NCBI GenBank assembly: GCA_963723965.1
Contig: CAVRSV010000016.1
Coordinates: forward strand, 232,140 to 296,139
Reading direction: 5' to 3'
Length of the DNA stretch: 64,000 nucleotides
Source of the DNA: JARRKC01 sp963723965
GTDB taxonomy: Bacteria > Acidobacteriota > UBA6911 > RPQK01 > JAPXNP01
Below the pieces are notes generated by a model. That model did no database searches and was not told the DNA's origin. It saw nothing but the letters and a program-made list of their open reading frames with translations. Position numbers and translations under genes: made by a program. Shown piece after piece: positions 50,712 through 59,818 of the stretch; the first letter of the stretch is position 1; every line of letters begins with the position of its first letter.

Positions 50712-51358
50712 GTGCGTCGCGCCCGGTCGTACACCTGTCCCAGATTCGCGTGACTGAAGGTATTCTGGCCGGAGGACAGGAGGATCACGGCCGTTTTCTG
50801 GTCGACCTCCTCGATCCGGTCCAGGGTGTCGATGATCGTGTCGTACGCGTTGCTCTCGCTGTAGCCCGGATAGTTGAGCTTCTGGAGAGCGCCGAGCACC
50901 TCATGCTTCTGCTGCGTGAAGTCGACCAGGGTCTCGGGACGCAGATCGTAGGCGCGCACCGCCACCCAGTCGCCGGGCCGCATCTGATCCACGAAGGTGT
51001 AGGATGCCATGATGGCGTCGTAGAGGAGCTCCCAGGGAAGGGCCTTACTGTACTCGGTCACCAGCACCGCCGTCATCGGCGCTTCCACCGGCTCGAAGTA
51101 GGTGATCTCCTGTTTGACCTTGTCCTCGTAAACCTCGAAGTTTTCCTTCTTGAGGCCGGTGATCAGATTGCCCTGCTTCGTGCGGACCGTCACATCGACC
51201 CGGACCTGCTCGACGGAAAGCCGGATCGCGGCATCCCCGACCGCTTTCGGCTTTTCCTCTTCGAGAGGCTTGTCCTGGGCCCGCAGCGGGATGGACATGG
51301 TCGCCAGCAGTAGAAAAGCGCCTGCCAGCGCTTGCGCGATTCGATGGGTTCTCTTCAT
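50348..51358 (-). CDS. Secreted VWFA-related protein (acidobacterial type)
   Basis: 336 residues. A signal peptide (LAGAFLLLATMSIPLRAQ) is followed by a short domain (IRLSVEQVRVDVTVRTKQGN, ITGLKKENFEVYEDKVKQEI), the usual prelude of VWFA-related acidobacterial proteins. A von Willebrand A-like domain then begins with AVLVTEYSKALPWELLYDAI, in which the MIDAS DxSxS is not preserved. SGQNTFSHANLGQVYDRARR and YRKIQVKVN complete the family pattern. These proteins are exported and probably bind other surface molecules. It starts 11 nt after larE on the same strand. Its 3' third is duplicated at 47818-48180. Confidence 0.88.
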   Translation of the reverse strand: MKRTHRIAQALAGAFLLLATMSIPLRAQDKPLEEEKPKAVGDAAIRLSVEQVRVDVTVRTKQGNLITGLKKENFEVYEDKVKQEITYFEPVEAPMTAVLVTEYSKALPWELLYDAIMASYTFVDQMRPGDWVAVRAYDLRPETLVDFTQQKHEVLGALQKLNYPGYSESNAYDTIIDTLDRIEEVDQKTAVILLSSGQNTFSHANLGQVYDRARRTNAVIYAVSLGQAFRIRYENRMADTQRLDMYQADTMLRTICNYTGGVAFFPRFMAEYRGIFSSIAAMLRSQYSLGYVSTNPKKDGKYRKIQVKVNVDIDGDGKPDKLIINNREGYLADKND

Positions 51359-51369
51359 GTCGTTTTGAC

Positions 51370-52182
51370 CTACGTCAGTTCCAGGAGTTCGTTCAGGGAG
51401 CCGGAACGAAAACCCTGCAGATCGAGGGCTACATACTGGTAGCCCAGGGCCTTGAGTTCTCGATTGATCCTGTCCAGCAGCACGGGATCGAGAATCCGCG
51501 GCATCTCGGCGGGCGAGATTTCCAGACGGGCCAGCGCCTCGTGGTGCCGGACCCGGAATTCCGAGAAGCCGAGGCGGCGCAGCACGCTCTCGGCCGAATC
51601 CACCTGCTGAAGCTTCTCGGGAGTCACCGCAACGCCGTAGGGAAGCCGCGACGCCAAACAGGGTGTGGCCGGCATGTCCCAGGTCGGTAACCCCCACTCC
51701 CTGGAACGGGCGCGGATCGCCTCCTTGCCCATGCCGGCTTCGGCCAGCGGGCTCCGGATCGCCTTTTCCGAGGCGGCCTGACGGCCGGGCCGATAGTCGC
51801 CCAGATCGTCCGCGTTGGTTCCGTCGAAGACGGCCTGGACGTCCCACTCGTCCTGGAGACGCTGCAGCCGTTCGAACAGCTCCGATTTGCAGAAGTAGCA
51901 GCGGTTGCTCGGGTTCGAGGCATACCGCGGATCGTCGAGTTCGGTGGTCCGGATGAACGTGTGGTTGACCCCGTACCGGGTCACGAACTGGCGCACCGTC
52001 TCCTCCTGCAGCGCGGAGACCGAGGGCGACAGGGCCGTCACGATGCGTGCCGAGGGACCCAGAACCCGATGTGCCAGAAAGGCCAGATAAGAACTGTCCA
52101 CTCCGCCGCTGAAAGCGACGATGACTCGTTCGAATCCTTCCAGAATTCGAATCAGTTCCCGTTCCTGCTGAGCCGGGTTCAT
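51370..52182 (-). CDS. larE: ATP-dependent sacrificial sulphur transferase LarE
   Basis: 270 residues of the PP-loop ATP pyrophosphatase family. The P-loop is VIVAFSGGVDSSYLAFLA, followed by NRCYFCKSELF with its conserved cysteines, DGTNADDLGDYRPG and SRLPYGVAVTPEKLQQ. LarE donates its own cysteine sulphur during synthesis of the nickel-pincer cofactor. LarB, LarC and a lactate racemase are not in the window, so its partners are elsewhere or its substrate differs. A -10 box sits 7 nt before the start. Confidence 0.92.
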   Translation of the reverse strand: MNPAQQERELIRILEGFERVIVAFSGGVDSSYLAFLAHRVLGPSARIVTALSPSVSALQEETVRQFVTRYGVNHTFIRTTELDDPRYASNPSNRCYFCKSELFERLQRLQDEWDVQAVFDGTNADDLGDYRPGRQAASEKAIRSPLAEAGMGKEAIRARSREWGLPTWDMPATPCLASRLPYGVAVTPEKLQQVDSAESVLRRLGFSEFRVRHHEALARLEISPAEMPRILDPVLLDRINRELKALGYQYVALDLQGFRSGSLNELLELT

Positions 52183-52189
52183 TGGCCTG

Positions 52190-52195
52190 ATTCTA
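52190..52195 (-). promoter_or_regulatory. Extended -10 box (TGG-TAGAAT) 7 nt before the larE start
   Basis: On the minus strand TGGTAGAAT is followed by 7 nt and the ATG at 52182, with no Shine-Dalgarno. It is a leaderless candidate. Confidence 0.5.
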
Positions 52196-52479
52196 CCACA
52201 GGGGGAAGCCCGGCCCCGGAGACCCGGGAAGGGGACTGGGCCACGTTCTCGGGCGTCCGGAAGCGGGGCTGTTCCGCCTCCGGCATGAGCCCGCAGGGCC
52301 CCGCCTCCCGGAGTTGGGTGATGCTGTCCGACGCTCACGGTCTTTTCCAGGATCGCTTGAAAGTCCAATCCGAGTGTGAGATACGTGGAGCATAGTCGTT
52401 ACTGCTTAACCGACCTTTCGATAACAGCTTAGCTCGTCATCCTAGAGGCGAGTTGTGCCCGCTCTTGGAGCTGGAGGCG

Positions 52480-52917
52480 ATGCAGAATCAGATCATGAAC
52501 CCGTCGCCGCTGTGGCCTTTCGTGGTCTACTTCGCGGCGGTCCTGGCCGTCGTCGTTGGAATGCTCCTGGTGTCCCATTTCCTCGGAGAGCGACACCGGG
52601 ACCGGGAGACCTTCCTTCCCTACGAATCGGGACTGACTTCAGCCGGGACGGCCCGAATCCGCTTTTCTGCCAAGTTCTATCTGATCGCCATGTTCTTCCT
52701 GATCTTCGATCTCGAGTCGGTCTTCATCTTCTCCTGGGCAGTGGCCTTTCATCAGGTCGGATGGCTGGGCTATGTGGAAGTGGTCGTGTTCGTGGGCGTG
52801 CTCCTCGCGACCCTGATCTACCTGTGGAAGGTGGGCGCTCTGGACTGGGGACCCCGGCCCATGAAGCCCGTCGAACGCGGATACGGCCGGTTGTCCGGAG
52901 GAGGCCAGGACCGATGA
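52480..52917 (+). CDS. nuoA: NADH-quinone oxidoreductase subunit A
   Basis: A 145-residue membrane subunit of complex I with three helices (about residues 12-32, 68-90, 98-118). YESGLTSAGTARIRFSAKFY and FDLESVFIFSWA are the conserved loop and helix. ATG 52480 is preferred, with TTGGAG 9 nt upstream; TTG 52453 and ATG 52495 are in-frame alternatives. The 297 bp upstream (52183-52479) must carry the operon promoter, but I see no convincing hexamers. It overlaps nuoB by 4 nt. Confidence 0.95.
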   Translation: MQNQIMNPSPLWPFVVYFAAVLAVVVGMLLVSHFLGERHRDRETFLPYESGLTSAGTARIRFSAKFYLIAMFFLIFDLESVFIFSWAVAFHQVGWLGYVEVVVFVGVLLATLIYLWKVGALDWGPRPMKPVERGYGRLSGGGQDR

Positions 52918-53576
52918 AGTGGTGGATGTCCAATGCGCAGGGCCCGAGACCGGGGGACTCCCTGACCGCCGCGGTGGATCCCGATCGCGCAGCCGCCTTC
53001 AAAGAGACCATGAACCGGATCGTGGCCCTGGCCCGGATCGACGACCTCCTGGCCTGGGCTCGGAAGAACTCCATCTGGCCCTTCAACTTCGGTCTGTCCT
53101 GCTGCTTCGTGGAAATGGCAACGAGCGTGACGAGCCGCTACGACATTTCCCGCTTCGGTTCGGAGGTGCTGCGCGGCACCCCGCGAGAGGCCGATCTGAT
53201 GGTCATCGCGGGGACGGTCTTCGTGAAGATGGCACCGGTGATCCAGCGGCTCTATGACCAGATGATGGAGCCACGCTGGGTGATCTCCATGGGGTCGTGC
53301 GCCAATTCGGGAGGGATGTACGACATCTACAGCGTCGTCCAGGGGGTGGATAGTTTCCTCCCCGTGGACGTGTACGTACCTGGCTGCCCCCCACGTCCGG
53401 ATGCCTTCATGGAAGGACTGCTCCTGCTCCGGGAGGCGGTGGGAAACGAAAAGCGCCCCTTGAGCTGGGTCCTCGGACCCCAGGGGGTCGAGAAAGGCCC
53501 GCGGCCCTGCCAGCGGGACTTGAAGCGAGTCGAGCGAACGACGGTCATGGACCTGAGGACTCCGGATGGGGTCTGA
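52914..53576 (+). CDS. nuoB: NADH-quinone oxidoreductase subunit B
   Basis: A 220-residue subunit holding the terminal [4Fe-4S] cluster N2. The cysteines are in LSCCFVEMA, ISMGSCANSGGMYD and VYVPGCPPRPDAFMEGLL. It docks on the membrane arm near the quinone site. The start overlaps the nuoA stop (ATGA). A C-terminal extension of about 40 residues (GPQGVEKGPRPCQRDLKRVE) exceeds minimal NuoB. Confidence 0.96.
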   Translation: MKWWMSNAQGPRPGDSLTAAVDPDRAAAFKETMNRIVALARIDDLLAWARKNSIWPFNFGLSCCFVEMATSVTSRYDISRFGSEVLRGTPREADLMVIAGTVFVKMAPVIQRLYDQMMEPRWVISMGSCANSGGMYDIYSVVQGVDSFLPVDVYVPGCPPRPDAFMEGLLLLREAVGNEKRPLSWVLGPQGVEKGPRPCQRDLKRVERTTVMDLRTPDGV

Positions 53577-53597
53577 GAGAGGGTAAGGCGTGGATTG

Positions 53598-55343
53598 ATG
53601 GCGACCCAAACAGTGGAAACGGAATTGGAGCACCAATTCGGCGCTTCCATTCTGGGCCTGCAACAGACCCGGGATGGCATCCCGACTCTGTGGGTCGGAC
53701 GCCGCGAGGCGCTGCCGCTGCTGCGCCACCTCAAATCCGGGTTGGCCGACCCGTTTGCGATGCTCTACGACCTGACCGCCATCGACGAGCGGGCCCGGGG
53801 GCATCGGGAAGGTCAGCCGGACAGCGAGTTCACCGTCGTGTACCACCTCCTTTCCTTTGGGCGCAACCAGGATCTGCGGGTCAAGATTCCACTGAAGGAT
53901 GGCGAGACCGTCGAATCGGTGATCGATCTCTGGCCCAATGCCAACTGGTACGAGCGGGAAGTGTGGGACATGTTCGGCGTTCGCTTCGAGAACCATCCCC
54001 ACCTGGAGCGGATCCTGATGCCTCCGACCTGGAAGGGTCACCCACTGCGCAAGGAGCATCCCGCGCGCGCCACGGAAATGGCGCGCTTCGAGCTGCCTCC
54101 GGAGCGGCAGCAGCGGGAGCAGGATGCCCTGACCTTCAGCCCCGAAAAGTGGGGGATGAAGCGACGCGGTGAGGACACGGACTTCATGTTCCTCAACCTG
54201 GGGCCCCATCATCCCGGCACCCACGGGGTCCTCCGGATCGTCCTCCAGCTCGACGGAGAGGTCATCGTCGATGCCGTTCCCGAGATCGGTTTCCACCACC
54301 GGGGAGCCGAGAAGATGGGTGAGCGCCAGTCCTGGCACACCTATATCCCCTATACCGACCGGGTCGATTACCTCGGCGGGGTGATGAACAACTTCCCCTA
54401 CGTCATGGCCGTCGAGACCCTGGCCGGCATCGAGGTGCCGGAACGGGCCCGGGTGATCCGGATCATGCTGGCGGAGCTGTTTCGGATCATCAGCCACCTG
54501 GTCTGGTACGGGACGTTCGCCCAGGACGTGGGAGCCATGTCGCCCGTCTTCTTCATGTTCAACGACCGCGAGAAGGCGCTCGGCATCATCGAAGCCATCT
54601 GTGGGGATCGCATGCACCCCAACTGGTTTCGCATCGGCGGCGTGGCGCAGGATCTCCCGAACGGCTGGGACCGCCTGGTCCGCGAGTTCCTCGACTATCT
54701 GCCGCGACAGCTGCGCGAATACGACGACGTCGTCATGCGGAACCCCCTGTTCCAGGCGCGGACCAAGGGCATCGGCGCCTACACGACCGAGGAGGCGGTC
54801 GAGTGGGGCGTCACGGGTCCCGGCCTGCGGGCCACGGGTTTCGAGTGGGACTTCCGGAAGGCCCGTCCTTATTCGGGCTACGAGCAATTCGAGTTCGATA
54901 TCCCCACGGGCCGCAACGGAGACTGTTACGACCGGGCCGTGGTTCGAGTCGAGGAGATGCGGCAGAGTCTGCGCATCATCCGGCAGTGTCTCGAAAACAT
55001 GCCGGCCGGCCCCTACAAGTCGAGTCACCCCCGGGCGACTCCACCGATCAAGGAACCCGGCACCATGCATCACATCGACACCCTGATCGACCACTTTCTG
55101 AACGTGAGCTGGGGGCCCGTGATTCCCGCCGGAGAGGCCTTCTGCGGGATTGAGGCGACCAAGGGGAACAACGGCTACTATCTGGTCAGCGACGGCAGCA
55201 CGGTCTCGTACCGGACCCGCATCCGGGCGCCGTCGTTCCCCCACATGCAGATGGTGCCGAAGATTTCGCGCGGCTTCATGGTGCCGGACCTTCTGGCCAT
55301 TCTGGGGAGTCTGGACTTCGTTTTGGCCGACATCGATCGCTGA
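53598..55343 (+). CDS. nuoCD: NADH-quinone oxidoreductase subunits C and D, fused
   Basis: 581 residues. Residues 1-185 are NuoC (WVGRREALPLLRHLK, WPNANWYEREVWDMFGVRFE). After a linker rich in charged residues, NuoD starts FLNLGPHHPGTHGVLRIV. Key NuoD parts are IGFHHRGAEKMGERQSWHTY, RHMHPNW-like GDRMHPNWFRIGG and ATKGNNGYYLVSDG. It lines the quinone-binding site with NuoB. ATG 53598 is used (TTG 53595 precedes it directly). The fusion also occurs in enterobacteria. Confidence 0.96.
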   Translation: MATQTVETELEHQFGASILGLQQTRDGIPTLWVGRREALPLLRHLKSGLADPFAMLYDLTAIDERARGHREGQPDSEFTVVYHLLSFGRNQDLRVKIPLKDGETVESVIDLWPNANWYEREVWDMFGVRFENHPHLERILMPPTWKGHPLRKEHPARATEMARFELPPERQQREQDALTFSPEKWGMKRRGEDTDFMFLNLGPHHPGTHGVLRIVLQLDGEVIVDAVPEIGFHHRGAEKMGERQSWHTYIPYTDRVDYLGGVMNNFPYVMAVETLAGIEVPERARVIRIMLAELFRIISHLVWYGTFAQDVGAMSPVFFMFNDREKALGIIEAICGDRMHPNWFRIGGVAQDLPNGWDRLVREFLDYLPRQLREYDDVVMRNPLFQARTKGIGAYTTEEAVEWGVTGPGLRATGFEWDFRKARPYSGYEQFEFDIPTGRNGDCYDRAVVRVEEMRQSLRIIRQCLENMPAGPYKSSHPRATPPIKEPGTMHHIDTLIDHFLNVSWGPVIPAGEAFCGIEATKGNNGYYLVSDGSTVSYRTRIRAPSFPHMQMVPKISRGFMVPDLLAILGSLDFVLADIDR

Positions 55344-55360
55344 GGAGAAACGGAATCGAC

Positions 55361-55825
55361 ATGCTTTCTGCAGAAGAAACCCGGGAGATCGAGGAAGCCT
55401 TCGGGCGGTATCCGGCGAAACGGAACGTGTGTCTCGAGGCGCTCGGTGTGGTGAACCGGCATCGGGGCTGGGTGTCCGACGAGGCGATCGAGGACATCTC
55501 CCGGCTGCTCGAGATGTCTCCCCACGAAGTGGATTCGGTGGCCACCTTCTATAGCCTGATCTTTCGTCAGGAGGTGGGGAGGCACGTAATCCTGATCTGC
55601 GACAGCGTGAGCTGCTGGCTCCTCGACTACGAGGGGATCGCGGCCCATCTCAAGCAGACGCTGGGCATCGACTTCGGGGAGACCACGTCCGACGGGCGGT
55701 TCACCCTGCTGCCGATCCCCTGTTTGGGAGCCTGCGATCACGCGCCGGCCATGATGGTCGACACGGATTTCCACGGGGACCTGACCCCGGAGAAAGTGGA
55801 CGAGATCCTGGAAGGCTATGAGTAG
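55361..55825 (+). CDS. nuoE: NADH-quinone oxidoreductase subunit E
   Basis: A 154-residue thioredoxin-fold subunit with the [2Fe-2S] cluster N1a. The ligands are C-x4-C in CDSVSCW and C-x3-C in CLGACDHAP. The N-terminal helical part contains AKRNVCLEALGVVNRHRGWV. It overlaps nuoF by 8 nt. Confidence 0.95.
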   Translation: MLSAEETREIEEAFGRYPAKRNVCLEALGVVNRHRGWVSDEAIEDISRLLEMSPHEVDSVATFYSLIFRQEVGRHVILICDSVSCWLLDYEGIAAHLKQTLGIDFGETTSDGRFTLLPIPCLGACDHAPAMMVDTDFHGDLTPEKVDEILEGYE

Positions 55826-57104
55826 ACCCTTGGACAAACCCCTGACTCGCCGCATGCGCGCGGACCTCGAGCCCGTGTCGCTGAAGGAGTATGAGGCGGA
55901 CGAAGGATACCAGGCCCTGCGCCGGGCCGTCGGCCGCATGACGCCGCAGGAAGTGACCGAAACGGTCAAGAAATCGAATCTGCGGGGCCGCGGCGGGGCG
56001 GGTTTCTCGACGGGCATGAAGTGGGGCTTCGTGCCCATGGGCGAAGGAGCTCCTCAGCCCAAGTACGTGGTCGCCAACGCCGACGAAATGGAGCCCGGAA
56101 CCTTCAAGGATCGGCTCCTCATGGAAAGGGACCCTCATCAGCTGATCGAGGGCTGCATCCTGTGCGCCTATGCCGTCCAGGCGCAGGCCGGCTTCATCTT
56201 TCTGCGCTGGGCCTACAAGAAGAGCCAGCGCGCCCTCGAGCAGGCCATGGCGGACGCACGCCGGGCGGGTCTCCTGGGGAAGAACATTCTGGGCAGTGGT
56301 TTCAGCTTCGATCTGCATCTGCACATCAGTGCCGGGCGCTACATGTGCGGGGAGGAGACGGGGCTGCTCAATGCCATGGAGGGGAGGACCGCGACGCCCC
56401 GCTCCAAGCCGCCCTATCCCGGAGTGAGCGGTCTGTTCGGGCAGCCTACGGTGGTCAACAACGTGGAAACCCTGTGCAACGTGCCGCTCGTCGTGCATCA
56501 CGGCAGCGAGTGGTTCAAATCCCTGAGCCGTACCGAGGACGGCGGATCGAAGATCTACGGCGTGAGCGGCCGGGTCAAGCGTCCGGGCGCCTGGGAGCTG
56601 CCCATGGGGACGACCTTGCGCGAGCTCCTGGAAGAACATGCCGGCGGCATGCGGGAAGGCCTCAGGTTCCGGGGGGCGCTGCCCGGCGGCGCTTCGACCT
56701 ACTTTCTGGTGGACAAACACCTCGATCTTCCGCTGGACTTCACGGCGACGGCCCGGGAGGGAGTCCGCCTGGGTACCGGCACCGCCATCGTGCTCGACGA
56801 CGGACGCTGTCCGGTGGGCATGCTGCGGAACCTGGAGCACTTCTTCGCCCAGGAATCCTGCGGCTGGTGCACGCCCTGTCGAGAGGGTCTTCCCTGGACG
56901 GAAAAGACGCTGGCCGCTCTCGAAGAAGGGAAGGGACGGCCGGAGGACATCGAGCAGCTGCGACGCCATGCCCGCCTGCTCGGGCCGGGGCATACCTTCT
57001 GCGCACTGGCACCCGGCGCGGCGGAGCCGCTGGAATCGGGTCTCGAGTACTTCGCGGACGATTTTCGCCGCCACGTCGACGAACAGCGGTGTCCCTGGAG
57101 ATGA
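55818..57104 (+). CDS. nuoF: NADH-quinone oxidoreductase subunit F
   Basis: A 428-residue subunit that binds FMN, NADH and the [4Fe-4S] cluster N3. LRGRGGAGFSTGMKWGF is the NADH/FMN loop, YVVANADEMEPGTFKDR the FMN site and AGRYMCGEETGLLNAMEG the second flavin loop. The cluster cysteines are ESCGWCTPCREG with the fourth in HTFCALAPG. The stop overlaps the nuoG start (ATGA). Confidence 0.96.
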   Translation: MSRPLDKPLTRRMRADLEPVSLKEYEADEGYQALRRAVGRMTPQEVTETVKKSNLRGRGGAGFSTGMKWGFVPMGEGAPQPKYVVANADEMEPGTFKDRLLMERDPHQLIEGCILCAYAVQAQAGFIFLRWAYKKSQRALEQAMADARRAGLLGKNILGSGFSFDLHLHISAGRYMCGEETGLLNAMEGRTATPRSKPPYPGVSGLFGQPTVVNNVETLCNVPLVVHHGSEWFKSLSRTEDGGSKIYGVSGRVKRPGAWELPMGTTLRELLEEHAGGMREGLRFRGALPGGASTYFLVDKHLDLPLDFTATAREGVRLGTGTAIVLDDGRCPVGMLRNLEHFFAQESCGWCTPCREGLPWTEKTLAALEEGKGRPEDIEQLRRHARLLGPGHTFCALAPGAAEPLESGLEYFADDFRRHVDEQRCPWR

Positions 57105-59818
57105 GCATGGTCAAGATCACCATCGACGGCCGAGACTACGAAGTGGAGGAAGGGAAGAACCTTCTCCACGTGGCACTGTCGCTCGGTCTGGATCTCCCCT
57201 ATTTCTGCTGGCACCCCGCACTGGGATCGGTCGGAGCCTGCCGACTCTGTGCGGTCAAGCAGTTCAAGGATGAGAAAGACGACAAGGGCCAGATCGTCAT
57301 GGCCTGCATGACCGCGGCCGACGACGGTCTGATCGTCTCCATCGAGGACCCGGAGGCCCGGGAATTCCGCAAATCGGTGACCGAATGGCTGATGGTCAAC
57401 CATCCCCATGACTGCCCGGTGTGCGACGAAGGCGGGGAGTGCCACCTGCAGGACATGACCCTGATGACGGGGCAGTGCTACCGGGAGTATCGGTTCCAGA
57501 AACGGACCCACAACAATCAGTATCTGGGGCCCTTCGTCAATCACGAGATGAACCGCTGTATCCAGTGCTACCGCTGCGTCCGCTTCTACCGCGATCTGGC
57601 CGGCGGCAAGGATCTGCAGGTCTTCGGCGCTCACGACCACGTCTACTTCGGGCGCCGCCGGGACGGAGTGCTGGAAAGTGAATTCAGTGGAAACCTGGTG
57701 GAGATCTGCCCCACCGGCGTGTTCACCGACAGGACGCTGAAGCAGCACTTCACACGGAAATGGGACTTGCAGACGGCTCCCTCGATCTGCGTCCATTGCG
57801 GCGTGGGGTGCAACACCATTCCCGGCGAACGGTACGGCGGCCTGCGGCGCATCCGAAACCGCTACAACGCGAAGGTAAACGGGTACTTTCTGTGCGATCG
57901 GGGTCGCTACGGTTACGAGTTCGTCAACGGCGAGACGCGAATTCGGGAGGCCCGCTGGAGAACCCCCGACGACGCGGAATTCGAGCGGCTCGACGGCGCC
58001 TCGGCTCTCGCGCGCCTGGCGGAGGCGCTCCCCGCCGGGTCTCCCCTCCTGGGCATCGGCTCGCCGCGGGCGTCAGTGGAGTCGAATTTCGCTCTGCGTT
58101 CGCTCGTCGGACCCGGGAATTTCTATCTCGGCGTCTCGGATCAGGAATCCGTGCTGTTGCCGGAAGCCCTCCGTCTCCTGGGCCAGGGCCCGGCCCACGC
58201 CGTCTCGATCCAGGAGCTCGAGCAGGCGGACGCGGTACTGGTGCTGGGAGAGGACCTGACCAACACGGCCCCCCGGTTCGACCTCGCGCTGCACCAGTCG
58301 GTGCTGCGCCAACCCATCCGCGAGATCGCACGGCCACGCAAGATCCCGGACTGGCACGACGCCGCCGTGCGCGAGGTGATCCAGCAGGCCAAAGGCCCGC
58401 TCTTTCTGGCCGTGCCGACGGCCACCAAGCTCGATGAGATCGCGACGGACACCTTCCATGCCGGCCCCGACGACATCGCCCGTCTGGGCTTCGCCGTGGC
58501 CGCGGCCCTCGGCGGCGGACCCGCTCCGGCGCCGGCGGGTGACGATCTGCAACAGCTTGCGCAGCGGATCGCCCGCGCTCTCGACGCAGCGGAGGCACCG
58601 GTCGTTCTCTGCGGGATCAGTCTGGGCAGCCGGGCGCTGCTGCGGGCCGCCCGGAAAATCGCCGCCGCCCTTTCCCGACCGGAGCGACCCGCCGGCATCG
58701 CTTTCGTCGTCCCGGAGTGCAACAGCCTGGGACTGGCGATGATGGGCGGAGCGCCGGGCCGGCTCGCCCTGGAGCGGCTGGGCCGGGAGGGCGGGAGTCT
58801 GATCGTCCTCGAAAACGATCTGTTTCGGCGCTACGAGGACCCCCTGGTGGAAGCCGCGCTGGCGGGGGCGGATCGCGTCGTTCTGGTCGACCATACGGAG
58901 AGCCGGACCAGCGAGCGGGCCGGAGTCGTCATTCCCTGCGGGACCTTTGCCGAATCCAGCGGCACCTTCGTCAATTTCGAGGGTCGGGCCCAGCGCTACT
59001 ACCGGGTTTTCGAACCCGACGGAAAGACGCCGGAAAGCTGGCGCATTCTGGGCCGGTTGCAGGGGGCCCGTGAACCGAAGCGGCAGCCCCCCGAGACCCT
59101 GGACGAGCTCGATGCGGCCATCGAGGCGGAGCTGCCTCTATTCAGCGGGATCTCTTCACTGGCGCCGGCTGCGGATTTTCGGATCGCCGGACAGCGCTTT
59201 CCCCGGGCCTCCCATCGTTTCAGCGGGCGGACGGCAATGCACGCCGACCGGGACGTGCGTGAGCCGAGACCGCCGTCGGATCCGGACTCCGCGTTGTCGT
59301 TTTCCATGGAGGGATACGAGGGCAGACCTCCCTCTCCCCTGATTCGTGAGTACTGGTCGCCCGGCTGGAATTCGGTGCAGTCCCTGAACAAGTTCCAGGA
59401 GGAGGTGGCCGGACCGCTGCGCGGCGGCGATCCCGGACGGCGGCTGATCACCCCTTCCGCCGGATCCGGCTCGATCTCCGAAGGAGACGTCCCGCCGCCG
59501 TTCGCGGCGCGGCGGGGGGCCTGGCTGGCGGTTCCCCTCTACCATATCCATGGCTCGGAGCGATTCAGCGCGTTGTCGCCGGGTGTACACGAACTCGCCC
59601 CCAAACCCTACCTGGCATTCGCACCGGGCGATGCGGAACGGCTGGGAGTCGCCGAGGGGGACCTGGTCGAGATCGAAGTGGGGGGAGTCTTCCGGACGGG
59701 ACCCGTTCGGGTCGTGGAGTCGCTGTCCGCCGGGCTGATCGGGATCCCCGTTCTGGGGGACCGGCCGGTCGATGCCGGAACCTGGGTCGAAATCCGTCGC
59801 AAGGAGGACCGGGAATGA
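57101..59818 (+). CDS. nuoG: NADH-quinone oxidoreductase subunit G
   Basis: 905 residues. The N-terminal ferredoxin domain carries N1b (FCWHPALGSVGACRLC, then MACMTA). N5 follows in NHPHDCPVCDEGGECHLQDM with its histidine ligand, and N4 in RCIQCYRCV with ICPTG. A further CVHCGVGC with LCDRG gives the extra cluster N7 found in some bacteria. The molybdopterin-oxidoreductase-like domain fills residues 230-700. The C-terminal 120 residues resemble a molybdopterin-dinucleotide-binding barrel (AWLAVPLYHIHGSERFSALS, YLAFAPGDAERLGVAEGD). Such long NuoG proteins are known outside enterobacteria. Confidence 0.93.
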   Translation: MSMVKITIDGRDYEVEEGKNLLHVALSLGLDLPYFCWHPALGSVGACRLCAVKQFKDEKDDKGQIVMACMTAADDGLIVSIEDPEAREFRKSVTEWLMVNHPHDCPVCDEGGECHLQDMTLMTGQCYREYRFQKRTHNNQYLGPFVNHEMNRCIQCYRCVRFYRDLAGGKDLQVFGAHDHVYFGRRRDGVLESEFSGNLVEICPTGVFTDRTLKQHFTRKWDLQTAPSICVHCGVGCNTIPGERYGGLRRIRNRYNAKVNGYFLCDRGRYGYEFVNGETRIREARWRTPDDAEFERLDGASALARLAEALPAGSPLLGIGSPRASVESNFALRSLVGPGNFYLGVSDQESVLLPEALRLLGQGPAHAVSIQELEQADAVLVLGEDLTNTAPRFDLALHQSVLRQPIREIARPRKIPDWHDAAVREVIQQAKGPLFLAVPTATKLDEIATDTFHAGPDDIARLGFAVAAALGGGPAPAPAGDDLQQLAQRIARALDAAEAPVVLCGISLGSRALLRAARKIAAALSRPERPAGIAFVVPECNSLGLAMMGGAPGRLALERLGREGGSLIVLENDLFRRYEDPLVEAALAGADRVVLVDHTESRTSERAGVVIPCGTFAESSGTFVNFEGRAQRYYRVFEPDGKTPESWRILGRLQGAREPKRQPPETLDELDAAIEAELPLFSGISSLAPAADFRIAGQRFPRASHRFSGRTAMHADRDVREPRPPSDPDSALSFSMEGYEGRPPSPLIREYWSPGWNSVQSLNKFQEEVAGPLRGGDPGRRLITPSAGSGSISEGDVPPPFAARRGAWLAVPLYHIHGSERFSALSPGVHELAPKPYLAFAPGDAERLGVAEGDLVEIEVGGVFRTGPVRVVESLSAGLIGIPVLGDRPVDAGTWVEIRRKEDRE

